A stretch of 64,000 bases of DNA from Ardenticatenaceae bacterium (GCA_020634315.1 JACKBV010000007.1:162023-226022), one strand, 5' to 3'. Positions 45,159-54,237 are shown, counted from the first letter of the stretch. Notes: a model not told the origin generated them from the sequence alone. Translations and numbers: made by a program.

Positions 45159-45809
45159 TTATTGTTCCAACAAAGGAGGTGGCGTGCCCGTGTCGTAAAT
45201 CTGGGCAATCGCCAGATGAACAGTATTAAGCAGTTGATTAATACGACGCATCAGGCGCAAATTATCCTTTGCTCTGATAGCGGCTGAATCAGGTAATTGC
45301 AAAGCGACCTCAATCAATTCGTCGCGGAAATACATCGAAGCAGCCAGGGCGTCAGGGAGAGCCATCCCCAAATTGAGGTTGAGACGGCCGTATTCGTACC
45401 CAATGGTGCGTGCTTCCTGTAATAGATTGCTGTTCTCCTCTTCGCTGGAGATATATTGAAGAGTTAACCCCATCAGGCGGCGACCCAACTGGCGATGAAG
45501 TTCACGATGCGCTTCATCCATCGCCTCCATCCATGGCTCACTGCGCTGGGCAGCGATGCCCTGGCGAGTACGCGTTAAAGCCCGCTCCGCCCAGGCTTGC
45601 GCGACCGGTAACATCGCCTGCGCACGCCGCTGCTCCTGCAAAAAGCGGTCAATATCTGTTTCGGCAAAGCGACGATGGCCGCCCGGTGTCAACATATAGG
45701 CAATCGAGCCGCTGTCGGCCCAACGGCGCAGCGTTGTAGGATGAACAGACAACCGGACGGCGGCATCTTTTAGTGATAACCAATTATCTGTCCCTTTATC
45801 CTCTGCCAT
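45159..45809 (-). CDS. MerR-type HTH regulator preceding the haem cluster
   Basis: 216 residues. Residues about 10-55 form a MerR/excisionase-like winged helix (LSLKDAAVRLSVHPTTLRRWADSGSIAYMLTPGGHRRFAETDIDRFL). The rest is helical, with no Cys cluster, resembling RsbRD-N or helical sensor domains (EARTIGYEYGRLNLNLGMALPDALAASMYFRDELIEVALQL). It sits upstream of hemY on the same strand, so it may sense and regulate haem synthesis; that is inference from position only. Confidence 0.75.
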   Translation of the reverse strand: MAEDKGTDNWLSLKDAAVRLSVHPTTLRRWADSGSIAYMLTPGGHRRFAETDIDRFLQEQRRAQAMLPVAQAWAERALTRTRQGIAAQRSEPWMEAMDEAHRELHRQLGRRLMGLTLQYISSEEENSNLLQEARTIGYEYGRLNLNLGMALPDALAASMYFRDELIEVALQLPDSAAIRAKDNLRLMRRINQLLNTVHLAIAQIYDTGTPPPLLEQ

Positions 45810-45847
45810 ATTTACTCCAAATCATGTTGACGCGTGACCAGAGCCGT

Positions 45848-45887
45848 TTGTGAAAAGACATTCCCGCATAAATGTCTTTTCACAAAC
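45848..45887. promoter_or_regulatory. 16-bp perfect inverted repeat, candidate operator
   Basis: TTTGTGAAAAGACATT (45848-45863) and its exact complement (45872-45887) around an 8-base spacer. It lies about 40 bases upstream of the MerR-type gene. It could be an operator for that regulator; a terminator role for the gene ending at 46129 is possible but the distance is large. Confidence 0.55.
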
Positions 45888-46055
45888 AGCACCAAGGAGG
45901 GTAACCTGCTGCAAACACAGATGATTTCGAGTTCGAAAAAGAACTCAGTGGAGGCCTTGCATCAATTTTTTTCTGCAAAATTCTATGCAAATCTATGCAA
46001 TTGCTAGGAATTCTACTCATTCTCGCACAAAAGGCAAGTGTTTTTAGAGGATGTA

Positions 46056-46089
46056 TGACATATGTCACCCGCTTCGTTGTGACATGTCA
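46056..46089. promoter_or_regulatory. paired TGACA/TGTCA palindromes
   Basis: TGACATATGTCA (46056-46067) and TGACATGTCA (46080-46089) are both perfect palindromes, and a half-site TTGTCAT follows near 46097. Their centres are about 23 bases apart, consistent with two protein-binding sites on the same helical face. Confidence 0.45.
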
Positions 46090-46128
46090 TGGGAATTGTC
46101 ATGGAGGGCTGACGTTGCGGGGCGGGGC

Positions 46129-48786
46129 TTATTTTAGCCAGGCGGGTTGGCTGCCAGGATTGGCAACTTCACGAGATTGGCCGGTGCTCAAGTCGAGCAG
46201 CCACACGGCGGGTTTGGCAAGCGGGGTATCTAAATCGTAACGATGATAAATGAGGAAACGGCCGTCTGGCGACCAGCGCACATTTTGATGCAGCGTATTC
46301 ACGGCATCCGTTACCCGACGCGCATCACGGCCATCACGGCGCATCACCCAAAGCTGATTGCCGCGCTCCGGCTGCCCATCGGTGAAAAGGCGGCGCACAA
46401 AGGCAACCCATTCCCCATCCGCAGACCAGGCAGGCCAACTGTCACTGACATCCACCAATTGACTGATGTCTACAAGCTGCTCGCTGCTCACATCAAAACG
46501 GAGCAAATGCGTCAGTGCCTGCTGCCCATCCTGCAACGTTGCGCGGTTGACATCCGTTAACAGCAGCGATTCGCCAGACGGCTGCCAGACAACAGACATA
46601 CTGGTCATGGTGGGAAATTCACGGCTGCGACCGTCCGCCAGATTGTATAACTCGATACGCGTGGGCATGGCAGGGGCAATGTAACTCAGCCAGGTTCCAT
46701 CTGGCGACCAGGCCGGGCCAAAACCGGGCAGGCTGGTATCCTGGAAGACCGCGCCCGTCTCGTTGGTCGCAAAATCAAACCACCAAAGCGTCGTCGCTCC
46801 CGACACGTTCTCCGGCGAAATGTCTAACTTCTCATAAACAATGCGCTCGCCATCCGGGGCAAAGGTGGCATTGCGGCAGGCGGCTTCCGGGCAAGCCAGC
46901 AGCAGCCGTTGTTCGCCGGTGCTGCTGTCCCACAACCATAAATCGCTGCCGCGATCCGCACGCAAAGCGGCAAAAACCACGCGCCGGTCGTTTGGTGCCA
47001 GGGCATAATTCCAGATGCCATAGGGAGCCTGGGTGACTTGCACCGCTGTGCCGCCGCTGGCTGGCACGCTGTACAGTTGGTACATGCCTTGTTCATCAAG
47101 CACGACATAGATAATGTGTGTGGTGTCCAGCGAAAAGGAGGCGGCGGGCTTGGTTTGTTTGAGGATCAGGGAGGGTTTCTCGGCAACGGCCGTTACCGCA
47201 GCCTGCGTCAAATAACCCGCGCCGCGAACCGTGTTCCACGTCAGCGCCGCGCCCAAAGCCAAGACAATCAGGGCGCTCAACACAGAAATAGCGGGGGCGA
47301 ACCGCTCCACCTGATTAAAACGCCCCAACAAACGCCGACTTTGCACCATCGCCAAACCAATGGCAATGAGAATGACAGCCAGCCCCAGGCTAAAACTGAG
47401 AATGAGGGACAACCCCAACATAATGCGATTGATGGCAACGGCCACCAGCAAAATAGCGATGGCATCCGGGCAGGGAACCAAACCACCGCTAATGCCCAGG
47501 CCAACCAGCGAACGCCATTGAATCATGCCGGGGCCAGCTTCAGGAGCCAGCACCGCGTCATACACCTTGACGGGAATGTCTGCGCCAATGCTGATGCGTT
47601 GGCGATTGGCCGTTGGCGGCTGCGGATTGGTAGATTGTGTGTGAACAGTTGAGGGCAGTTGTGCGGCGGCTATGGCATCTGCTTTTTCGCGTGCTCGTTT
47701 TTGTTGAACACCGCGCCAACCACGCCAACGTTGATATAACAAACCTATCCCCATGGCCATAATCAGCAGCCCAGAGGCGATTTCGAGCAATGGAAAGAGA
47801 TCGGTGGGGACAAGGAAACGGGAAGCGACAAGGGTTAACACGCCGACGACCAGGACAGAACCGGTATGGGTGAGGGTCACAATGCCACCCAGGGCGGCCG
47901 CATGTTTGGGCGTGCCACGCGAGCCAACCAGATAGGCCGCCACCAGAGCCTTGCCATGACCAGGGGTCAGGCCGTGCATGGCTCCCAAGACCAAGGAAAT
48001 GCCGAGCGCCGTCAGCAAAAAGAGGGGGGAAAGCTGCTGGGCGCGTACCAGAGCGGTGAGGCGTGCATAGGGGCGATTGTCTTGTGGGGGCGTTGTGGGG
48101 GCGGCAGGGGTAACGGCCGTTACAGCCACCTCCCCATCACCATCTGCCACAGCAACCGGAACCGTCCCGGCGGCCAGAGCTGGCGTGCCGCTGTCCCAAT
48201 AGGTCAGCGCGGTGTCGTCGTCGGGAGTAAGGAGAATGGTTAAACGGCCGTTTTCCTGTTGTGGCCGCGCAAAACGGACACCATCCTCGCCATACAGATA
48301 AAACCAGTTAATGCTGATGGCTTCGGCATACGGATTGGCAATAACCCATTGCCCCGCGCCCAGCGGCTCAGGAAATGTGGCGCTCAGCGTGGCCGTAATC
48401 ACGGTGTCACCCAGTTCAAAAGCGGTGAGATCGGTGGGCCAGGAAACGGCCGTTATCTCCCAATTCAGCGTCAGCAGCAGCGGCTGCGCTGCCGCTGACG
48501 TGAATGTGCTCTCCCAAGCGGCCAACAACGGCGCAACCCAGGCGCGTGCTTCCTCGTCGTCAATCGCCTCATTGCCGTTGCTGTCCGCTTCATACCAAAC
48601 GGACGACGCCAGCAAAGGGCCAGGGGAAATTGTCCAATCCAGTGTGGCCTGGGTGGCAGAAAGGCGCAGTGTATACGTTTGGGTATACATATCGGCAGGA
48701 TGGGCTTGTGCCGGGCGTGTGCCCACATGAAACAACAGCCCGATTAGCGCCAAAAACAAAAACCGCTTAAACCATCGTGAACGCAT
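46129..48786 (-). CDS. NicO-family metal exporter fused to a TolB-like beta-propeller
   Basis: 885 residues. A signal peptide (1-28, ending AQA) and an extracytoplasmic domain to about 255, containing a canonical EF-hand-like loop DSNGNEAIDDEE. Then the NicO transmembrane domain (about 256-560) with the signature HGLTPGHGKALVAAYLVGSRGT, typical of nickel/cobalt exporters of the RcnA/HoxN-like family. The C-terminal about 300 residues repeat WSPDG/WSADG/APNDRR strands of a TolB/PD40 propeller. Separate proteins of each kind are common; this fusion is unusual. Metal specificity is not visible from sequence. Confidence 0.8.
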   Translation of the reverse strand: MRSRWFKRFLFLALIGLLFHVGTRPAQAHPADMYTQTYTLRLSATQATLDWTISPGPLLASSVWYEADSNGNEAIDDEEARAWVAPLLAAWESTFTSAAAQPLLLTLNWEITAVSWPTDLTAFELGDTVITATLSATFPEPLGAGQWVIANPYAEAISINWFYLYGEDGVRFARPQQENGRLTILLTPDDDTALTYWDSGTPALAAGTVPVAVADGDGEVAVTAVTPAAPTTPPQDNRPYARLTALVRAQQLSPLFLLTALGISLVLGAMHGLTPGHGKALVAAYLVGSRGTPKHAAALGGIVTLTHTGSVLVVGVLTLVASRFLVPTDLFPLLEIASGLLIMAMGIGLLYQRWRGWRGVQQKRAREKADAIAAAQLPSTVHTQSTNPQPPTANRQRISIGADIPVKVYDAVLAPEAGPGMIQWRSLVGLGISGGLVPCPDAIAILLVAVAINRIMLGLSLILSFSLGLAVILIAIGLAMVQSRRLLGRFNQVERFAPAISVLSALIVLALGAALTWNTVRGAGYLTQAAVTAVAEKPSLILKQTKPAASFSLDTTHIIYVVLDEQGMYQLYSVPASGGTAVQVTQAPYGIWNYALAPNDRRVVFAALRADRGSDLWLWDSSTGEQRLLLACPEAACRNATFAPDGERIVYEKLDISPENVSGATTLWWFDFATNETGAVFQDTSLPGFGPAWSPDGTWLSYIAPAMPTRIELYNLADGRSREFPTMTSMSVVWQPSGESLLLTDVNRATLQDGQQALTHLLRFDVSSEQLVDISQLVDVSDSWPAWSADGEWVAFVRRLFTDGQPERGNQLWVMRRDGRDARRVTDAVNTLHQNVRWSPDGRFLIYHRYDLDTPLAKPAVWLLDLSTGQSREVANPGSQPAWLK

Positions 48787-48823
48787 AGGAGCGATTGTAG
48801 CGAATTCTCCAGGTGGGGCGAAT

Positions 48824-48836
48824 GGAAACGGCCGTT
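48824..48836. repeat. intergenic copy of the iterated palindrome
   Basis: GGAAACGGCCGTT between two divergent genes (48787-48880). It shows the motif is not confined to coding sequence. Confidence 0.9.
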
Positions 48837-48880
48837 GCTCTCCCTCCTCTCACCGTCCCAGATGTGTTACGATTCCACAC

Positions 48881-49279
48881 ATGACAAACTGGAAAAACGT
48901 TTGGCGCGAACGCGCCCAGCAGCTAAAAATAGAGTTATATGCCCTTTATCTGGCCTACAAAGACCCACGCGTCCCCTGGTATGCACGAGTCGTCGTCGCT
49001 CTCGTCGTTGGGTATGCGTTTAGCCCCATCGACCTCATCCCCGACCCCATCCCGATAATCGGGTATTTGGATGACCTGCTACTGCTCCCTTTGGGCGTCA
49101 TGCTGGCGATCAAGCTTATCCCGGCCGATGTGATGCACGAAAGCCGCGCCCAGGCGCACACCATGATGGAGCAGGCAAAGCCGACAAGCTGGTGGGCGGC
49201 CATCATCATCGCCGCTATCTGGCTGGCTTTAATCGCCCTCGCAGCACGCTTTGTGTTCCTGAAAATGGCACCCTCCTGA
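48881..49279 (+). CDS. DUF1232/YkvA-family membrane protein
   Basis: 132 residues. The DUF1232 signature VVVALVVGYAFSPIDLIPDPIPIIGYLDDLLLLPLGVMLAIKLIPADVM is complete, followed by a second hydrophobic helix (ASWWAAIIIAAIWLAL-like). Role unknown; members are small inner-membrane proteins. TACGAT eight bases before the ATG could be a -10 box giving a leaderless mRNA. Confidence 0.88.
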   Translation: MTNWKNVWRERAQQLKIELYALYLAYKDPRVPWYARVVVALVVGYAFSPIDLIPDPIPIIGYLDDLLLLPLGVMLAIKLIPADVMHESRAQAHTMMEQAKPTSWWAAIIIAAIWLALIALAARFVFLKMAPS

Positions 49280-49499
49280 TAATCGCCCATCATTGCAAAA
49301 CCAACTGCCCGTGTTTGTGACACAACTATTTGGCGTTTCCCACGTATTATCTCTAGATGGGAGTTAGGTAAACCGCAGAAAGTTTTCTGATAACCGACAC
49401 GCCCAAATCTGCGGTTTCCTTCAAGGAATCGGCAAGGTTTCGCGTGATTTATTTCTGAAAATTTCTTGCCGATTACCCAGTTATCCTCGGAGGTAAACA

Positions 49500-50609
49500 A
49501 TGAAAGGGAAACGGGTTGACATCTTTTGGGGTCTGATGCTCGTCTTTATGGGCGGGCTATTTTTAACCAGGAACCTGGGCATTGTCCCAGACCTGTCGCC
49601 AATTTTGTGGTCGTTCTTGTTTATGGCTGCCAGCATTGGCTTTTTTGCCAGCTACTTCATCAAGGGCAAAGAGCAATGGTGGTGGCTGTTTCCAGCATTG
49701 GGCAGCGCATCCATCGCCGTCATCATCTGGCTGGCAGAGGCCGGGATTGATGGCGCGTTTATGGGAACAATGGTGCTGTGGAGTGCAGCCATCCCGTTCT
49801 TCATGGCCTATTTCCAAGATCGCAAGGCCAACTGGTGGGCTTTGATTCCGGGATGGGTAACGGCCGTTATCGGGGGCATCATCCTGTTCGAAAACGCCCT
49901 CTCTGACGAGCTAATCGGCGCAATGATCATGGTTGGCATTGCACTCCCCTTCCTCTTTGTCTACTTAAGCAATCGCAAACATTGGTGGGCACTCATTCCC
50001 ACTTACGTTATGGGTGTGCTGGCCGTCATCATTTTGCTCAGCAACAGCGTCAGTGGCGAACTAGTTGGCGCACTATTCATGTTTGCCACAGCCCTGCCCT
50101 TCTTCGTCATCTATTTGCTTCGGCATGAACAGCGATGGGCGCTCATTCCCACCTACGTACTTGGCGTCCTGGGGCTGGTTGTCCTCTTTAGCAGTGGTGT
50201 ACGCGGCGAATTTGTTGGCGCGATGTTCATGTTTGCGCTGGCGCTCCCCTTCTTCATCCTTTACCTGAGCGGCAAACTGTATTGGTGGGCGCTTATTCCC
50301 GCCGGTATCTTGAGCAGCATTGGGCTAATCGCCTTGTTATCCGGCTTCATGAGCACAGAAGGCTGGCAAGGTCGGCTCTTGGGTGTCTTGCTCTTCTTGG
50401 GCATGTCGGCAACCTTTGGCGTGCTCTGGTTGCAGCGGCAGCGCACCCCCACCGAATGGGCTAAATACCCGGCTGTTGGACTGGCAATTGCCGCGCTGCT
50501 TGTCATGGTTCTGGGCGAACACACGGAAATTCTCAGCGCCATTGTCCTGATTGCCATCGGCGCATGGCTGATCATCGAAAACGGCCGTCGCCCGAAATTG
50601 AAAGGGTAA
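49500..50609 (+). CDS. multi-pass membrane protein built from 50-residue repeats
   Basis: 369 residues, about eleven hydrophobic segments. Residues about 60-270 contain four to five tandem repeats of 50 residues, each with WWALIP-type start, a G-V-x-G-x-I-I-L helix, a S-x-x-L-V-G-A hinge and ALPFFxIYL helix end. Repeat starts near residues 60, 112, 162, 212 and 262. No family recognised. A good GGAGG lies about five bases before the ATG. It may arise by recent internal duplication; function unknown. Confidence 0.75.
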   Translation: MKGKRVDIFWGLMLVFMGGLFLTRNLGIVPDLSPILWSFLFMAASIGFFASYFIKGKEQWWWLFPALGSASIAVIIWLAEAGIDGAFMGTMVLWSAAIPFFMAYFQDRKANWWALIPGWVTAVIGGIILFENALSDELIGAMIMVGIALPFLFVYLSNRKHWWALIPTYVMGVLAVIILLSNSVSGELVGALFMFATALPFFVIYLLRHEQRWALIPTYVLGVLGLVVLFSSGVRGEFVGAMFMFALALPFFILYLSGKLYWWALIPAGILSSIGLIALLSGFMSTEGWQGRLLGVLLFLGMSATFGVLWLQRQRTPTEWAKYPAVGLAIAALLVMVLGEHTEILSAIVLIAIGAWLIIENGRRPKLKG

Positions 50610-50625
50610 ACCGGGTTGCAATGCG

Positions 50626-50663
50626 AAAGCCGCTGGGAAGCTTGCGAGCTTCCCAGCGGCTTT
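50626..50663. terminator. bidirectional terminator
   Basis: Perfect 17-bp arms (50626-50642 and 50647-50663) around a TGCG loop, ending in AAA/TTT, between the repeat membrane protein gene and the convergent degV gene. Confidence 0.9.
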
Positions 50664-50674
50664 GTCATCCATTG

Positions 50675-51541
50675 CTACAAAACGGGGTAATAGCACAAAC
50701 CGGCCGTGCCCGGCCCGGAATGGACACCTAAAGCGGGGGACAGCTCAGCCACCAACGATTCCACACAAATTAACCGCTGCTCGACCAATTCGCGCAGCTT
50801 TTCCACTTCGCCTAATGCCGCAGCATGTGTGTAGGCAATCTTAATTTTGCCCATATAGCCAACTGTTCGTTCGATAAGGTCTACCATCATCTGGTACGCT
50901 TTTTTGCGCCCACGCGCTCTGCCCAGCGCAACAACAACCCCATCTTCCAGGCTAATGAGCGGCTTAATGGAAAGCAAGCTGCCGACCAGATGCGTTGCGC
51001 GGCCAATGCGCCCACCCATGTACAGATACTTGAGTGTATCGGCCGTTTGAATCATTTGCGTGATGGGGATCATCTGGCGCACGCGATGGACAATATCGGT
51101 CAGGGATTTGCCAGCCTGTGCGTCTCGCGCCGCTTCGATTACCATCCAGCCGGTACACATTGCCACGTTTAAGGTATCGATCACGGCAACGGTTACATTT
51201 GGATGCGCCTCGCGCAGCATGGCGGCACCTACTTCGGCTGATTGGTAAGCGGCGCTGCCTTTAGCCGTCATGTGAATGCTGACGATATTGGCAGCACTCG
51301 CTTGCTCGACTAAGCGCCGATATAATGTGAAATATTCGCCGGGGCCGGGAGCGGCCGTTTTGGGGAGGGTTTCGGCCGTTGCCAGCCAGCGATAAAAGTT
51401 ATCCCCCTTCACCGTCACCAGGTCGCGCAGCACATCCTGCCCACAATGGATGTAGTAGGGCACCCAATGAATCGGCAGTGAAGCCAGCAGCTGCTCAGGA
51501 ATGCTGGCACAGCTATCGGTAACAATAGCAACATTGGACAT
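50675..51541 (-). CDS. DegV-family fatty-acid-binding protein
   Basis: 288 residues. VAIVTDSCASIPEQLL at the start, SIHMTAKGSAAYQSA, and the characteristic YLYMGGRIGRATHLVGSLLSIKPLISLEDGVV. DegV proteins bind long-chain fatty acids and in Firmicutes act as FakB subunits for fatty-acid kinase; no FakA is nearby. Start ATG 51541 with GGAAG upstream; the frame to 51649 is not family-like. Confidence 0.92.
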   Translation of the reverse strand: MSNVAIVTDSCASIPEQLLASLPIHWVPYYIHCGQDVLRDLVTVKGDNFYRWLATAETLPKTAAPGPGEYFTLYRRLVEQASAANIVSIHMTAKGSAAYQSAEVGAAMLREAHPNVTVAVIDTLNVAMCTGWMVIEAARDAQAGKSLTDIVHRVRQMIPITQMIQTADTLKYLYMGGRIGRATHLVGSLLSIKPLISLEDGVVVALGRARGRKKAYQMMVDLIERTVGYMGKIKIAYTHAAALGEVEKLRELVEQRLICVESLVAELSPALGVHSGPGTAGLCYYPVL

Positions 51542-51660
51542 GTTTTCTTCCTTTTTTGTATCTGTACAGGACACGGAACAACACCGAAAGCGCAAAGCTT
51601 TCTCTGGAGTGTACTCTGTGTCTCCACTGCACAGTTTTTTAACTGCCAAAGAGCTATTAG

Positions 51661-51930
51661 TTACAACACTTCTATATCTTGTTTGCTACGCGACTTGAGC
51701 AGATAGCCTTTTGCCGGGGTTGTGGGAACACCGGCGCAAACCACATGCAAGGGACATACCTCGCACCCGCGACAGCCTTCATCCACTTCCACCAACCGCC
51801 CTTTTTGCACCAGGGTGTACAGCATTTGCTGCACCATAACTGACGACAAACCTGTTTGTGTGCTAATGGTTTCGATGGAAAGCGGCACACCGCCGCTTTG
51901 TTGAAAGAGAGAAAGAACTTGTTGCAGCAT
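51661..51930 (-). CDS. feoC: FeoC-like winged-helix protein with Cys cluster
   Basis: 89 residues. N-terminal winged helix (VLSLFQQSGGVPLSIETISTQTGLSSVMVQQMLYTLVQKGRLVEV) followed by four closely spaced Cys (CRGCEVCPLHVVC), matching FeoC-type iron-sulfur regulators of FeoB. It lies 21 bases after the feoB C-terminal ORF in the feo operon, which supports the assignment. Confidence 0.82.
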   Translation of the reverse strand: MLQQVLSLFQQSGGVPLSIETISTQTGLSSVMVQQMLYTLVQKGRLVEVDEGCRGCEVCPLHVVCAGVPTTPAKGYLLKSRSKQDIEVL

Positions 51931-51951
51931 GGGAAAATGGAACCCTGCGAT

Positions 51952-53643
51952 TTACGCCAAACCAAAGAGTTGGCCGCCCTGGTAAACAATAACCGCCAAC
52001 GTCCATGGGACAATTAACATGATAATCACGGAAAGCAATGCCCAACGCCAACCATATTCTTGAATTTGTGCGCCAATGGTGGCAATGCAAGGGATGTACA
52101 ACAAGACAAAAACGAGAAAGGCAAAGGCGCTAAGCGGTGTAAAAGAGCGCCGCAAAGCCAGTGTTAGCTCAGCGCCAGTTCCATCTTCATCGTTGGGGAA
52201 AAGGGTGATGCCCGGCGTTAAAGTTTCCAGCAGTTGTTTGCCAGCATCTAATGTTGCGGCACCGAAGCCAACGACGATGTCGCCAACTTGTGACCAGGAA
52301 AAGGCGGAAACGGCCGTTTCCGCTTCCCCACCGCCATCTTCACCGACATACACCTGCGACAGCGTAGAAACAACCATTTCCTTCGCCAGCAGCCCGGTGA
52401 GCAGCGCACCACTCGCCTGCCATTCACCAAATCCGGCGGGAGCCAGAATCGGGGCAACCGCACCGCTGGCACGGCCGAACCAACTTTGGCGCACATCGGT
52501 GACGCCCCAGGGTAAATGCAGCAGCAGCCAAAAAACGGCCGTTCCCACCAAAATAAAAGAGCCAGCTTTGCGCACAAACGACGCAGACTCGTGCCAGGTG
52601 TACTGCAAGACACGTTTGGGTGACGGCCAACGATAAGCGGGCATTTCCATCACCAAAATTCCGGCCACTTCATGCTTAAAAATAGTACGAGACAACACCA
52701 GGCCGACCAAAGCGGCAATGACAATGCCCATTAAATACAACGACCAAATCACCAAATCGCCGGAACGGGGGAAAAATGCGAGGCCAAAAACGACATATAC
52801 GGGCAGCCGTGCCGAGCACGACATGAACGGGATAAGCATACCGGTCAAAATACGCGCGGGACGGCTCTCAATTGTGCGCGTGGCGTAAATGGCGGGAACG
52901 TTGCAGCCAAAACCGAGGATCATGGGCACAAAGGAACGGCCGTGCAGCCCCAACTTGCTCATCAATTGATCCATGACAAACGCCGCGCGTGCCAGATAGC
53001 CGGTATCTTCCAAAACAGCCAACGCCAGATACATCACCAACAATCCCGGCAAAAAGACCAGCACCCCGCCAACACCGGCCAAAATGCCATCGGTCAGCAA
53101 CGAGATAAACCAGCCAGGCGCGTGCAAAAAGGTAAACACAGCAATTGTCCACTCGGTCAATGGCCCACTGATCACCCCATCCACCCAATCCAGGTATGGG
53201 GTCGAGACATTTTGCACCAGATTGAAGACGAGATACATCAGCGCCATAAAAATGGGGATGCCTAGCCAACGATTGGTCACAATGCGGTCAATGCGGTCAG
53301 ACAGGCTCCATTGTTCGCGGGGAGCGGTCAACACTTGTTCCACCAACTCATGCACAAACAGGTAACGCTCGTCGGTGAGTGCCAGGTCAACATCGTCGCC
53401 ATAGTGGGCTTGCAAGCGCGTGTGGGCAGCGGCAACGGCCGTTTCCAGCACACCCTGCTCCGCTTCACCCCACTCAGCAAACAACCGGGTATCCCCTTCC
53501 AGCAGTTGAATCGCCAACCAGCGGGATGGGTAACGGCCGTTTATCTGCGGCAGCGTCTCAATTAACCGTTCCAAACTCTTAATTTCTGCTTCTAAATTGG
53601 CACTATAGCGCACGGCAGTGGGGGCAGAAAGCAACATGATCAT
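51952..53643 (-). CDS. feoB: FeoB C-terminal part: linker and ferrous-iron permease domain
   Basis: 563 residues. Begins with the FeoB helical linker (RYSANLEAEIKSLERLIETL, RWLAIQLLEGD), then the transmembrane permease with two Gate motifs (RAAFVMDQLMSKLGLHGRSFVPMILGFGCNVPAI, and the later SGALLTGLLAKEMVVSTL). It lacks the G domain, which is in the adjacent frame (53603-54187) and overlaps by 41 bases. GGAGAG lies seven bases before its third-codon ATG, so a genuine split is possible; a one-base error in the five-G run at 53620-53624 is the alternative. Confidence 0.85.
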   Translation of the reverse strand: MIMLLSAPTAVRYSANLEAEIKSLERLIETLPQINGRYPSRWLAIQLLEGDTRLFAEWGEAEQGVLETAVAAAHTRLQAHYGDDVDLALTDERYLFVHELVEQVLTAPREQWSLSDRIDRIVTNRWLGIPIFMALMYLVFNLVQNVSTPYLDWVDGVISGPLTEWTIAVFTFLHAPGWFISLLTDGILAGVGGVLVFLPGLLVMYLALAVLEDTGYLARAAFVMDQLMSKLGLHGRSFVPMILGFGCNVPAIYATRTIESRPARILTGMLIPFMSCSARLPVYVVFGLAFFPRSGDLVIWSLYLMGIVIAALVGLVLSRTIFKHEVAGILVMEMPAYRWPSPKRVLQYTWHESASFVRKAGSFILVGTAVFWLLLHLPWGVTDVRQSWFGRASGAVAPILAPAGFGEWQASGALLTGLLAKEMVVSTLSQVYVGEDGGGEAETAVSAFSWSQVGDIVVGFGAATLDAGKQLLETLTPGITLFPNDEDGTGAELTLALRRSFTPLSAFAFLVFVLLYIPCIATIGAQIQEYGWRWALLSVIIMLIVPWTLAVIVYQGGQLFGLA

Positions 53644-54187
53644 TCTCTCCAGGCAAAGAATTTATAGGGGTCTCATTGGGGACAACATGCTGCAACAAAT
53701 GCCAGAGCATGTCACGCAGCGCCCCGATCCCATCCCCTTTCGCCGCCGCAGCCGGCACAATCGGCACACCCCCCAACAACTGCGACAATTTCTCATAATC
53801 GACGCGATACCCGCGCCGCAGCGCCAGGTCTTGCATGTTTAACACCAACAACAACGGCGCATTCGTCTCTAAAATTTGCGCCGTCAAATACAAATTGCGC
53901 TCCAAATTGGTCACATCCAGCACATTCACCACAAGGTCTGGCTGTGTACGCACAATATAATCACGCGCCACTTCTTCATCGGGCGAGAACGCCGACAGGC
54001 TGTATGTGCCCGGCAAATCGACGACCTCAAATGTGGTATCCCGATGCACAAACCAGCCAGAGCGCCGCACCACGGTTTTGCCCGGCCAATTGCCCACATG
54101 CTGATTGGCCCCTGTGAGCGCGTTAAAGATAGTGCTTTTGCCGGTGTTTGGATTACCGGCTAATGCTACGCGAAATGTGTCCGTCAT
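53603..54187 (-). CDS. feoB: FeoB N-terminal GTPase domain
   Basis: 194 residues. G1 GNPNTGKST, G2/switch I region with T in WPGKTV, G3 DLPGTYSLS, G4 NMQD, and KGDGI for G5. This is the complete GTPase of FeoB. After the G domain the frame ends in a short out-of-frame tail AFCPHCRAL, while the natural continuation is in the next ORF. Together the two would make a normal FeoB of about 740 residues. Confidence 0.9.
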   Translation of the reverse strand: MTDTFRVALAGNPNTGKSTIFNALTGANQHVGNWPGKTVVRRSGWFVHRDTTFEVVDLPGTYSLSAFSPDEEVARDYIVRTQPDLVVNVLDVTNLERNLYLTAQILETNAPLLLVLNMQDLALRRGYRVDYEKLSQLLGGVPIVPAAAAKGDGIGALRDMLWHLLQHVVPNETPINSLPGENDHVAFCPHCRAL

Positions 54188-54237
54188 AAATGTTTACCAA
54201 TTAAAATCGGGGAATTATTGCGGTCTGGCACGGCTCA

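Larger units (their letters stand above)
45810..46128. other. intergenic region with palindromic sites
   Basis: No gene. It contains the 40-base dyad at 45848-45887, a 10-bp tandem TCTATGCAAA/TCTATGCAAT at about 45983-46002, and TGACA-type palindromes at 46056-46089. Confidence 0.6.
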
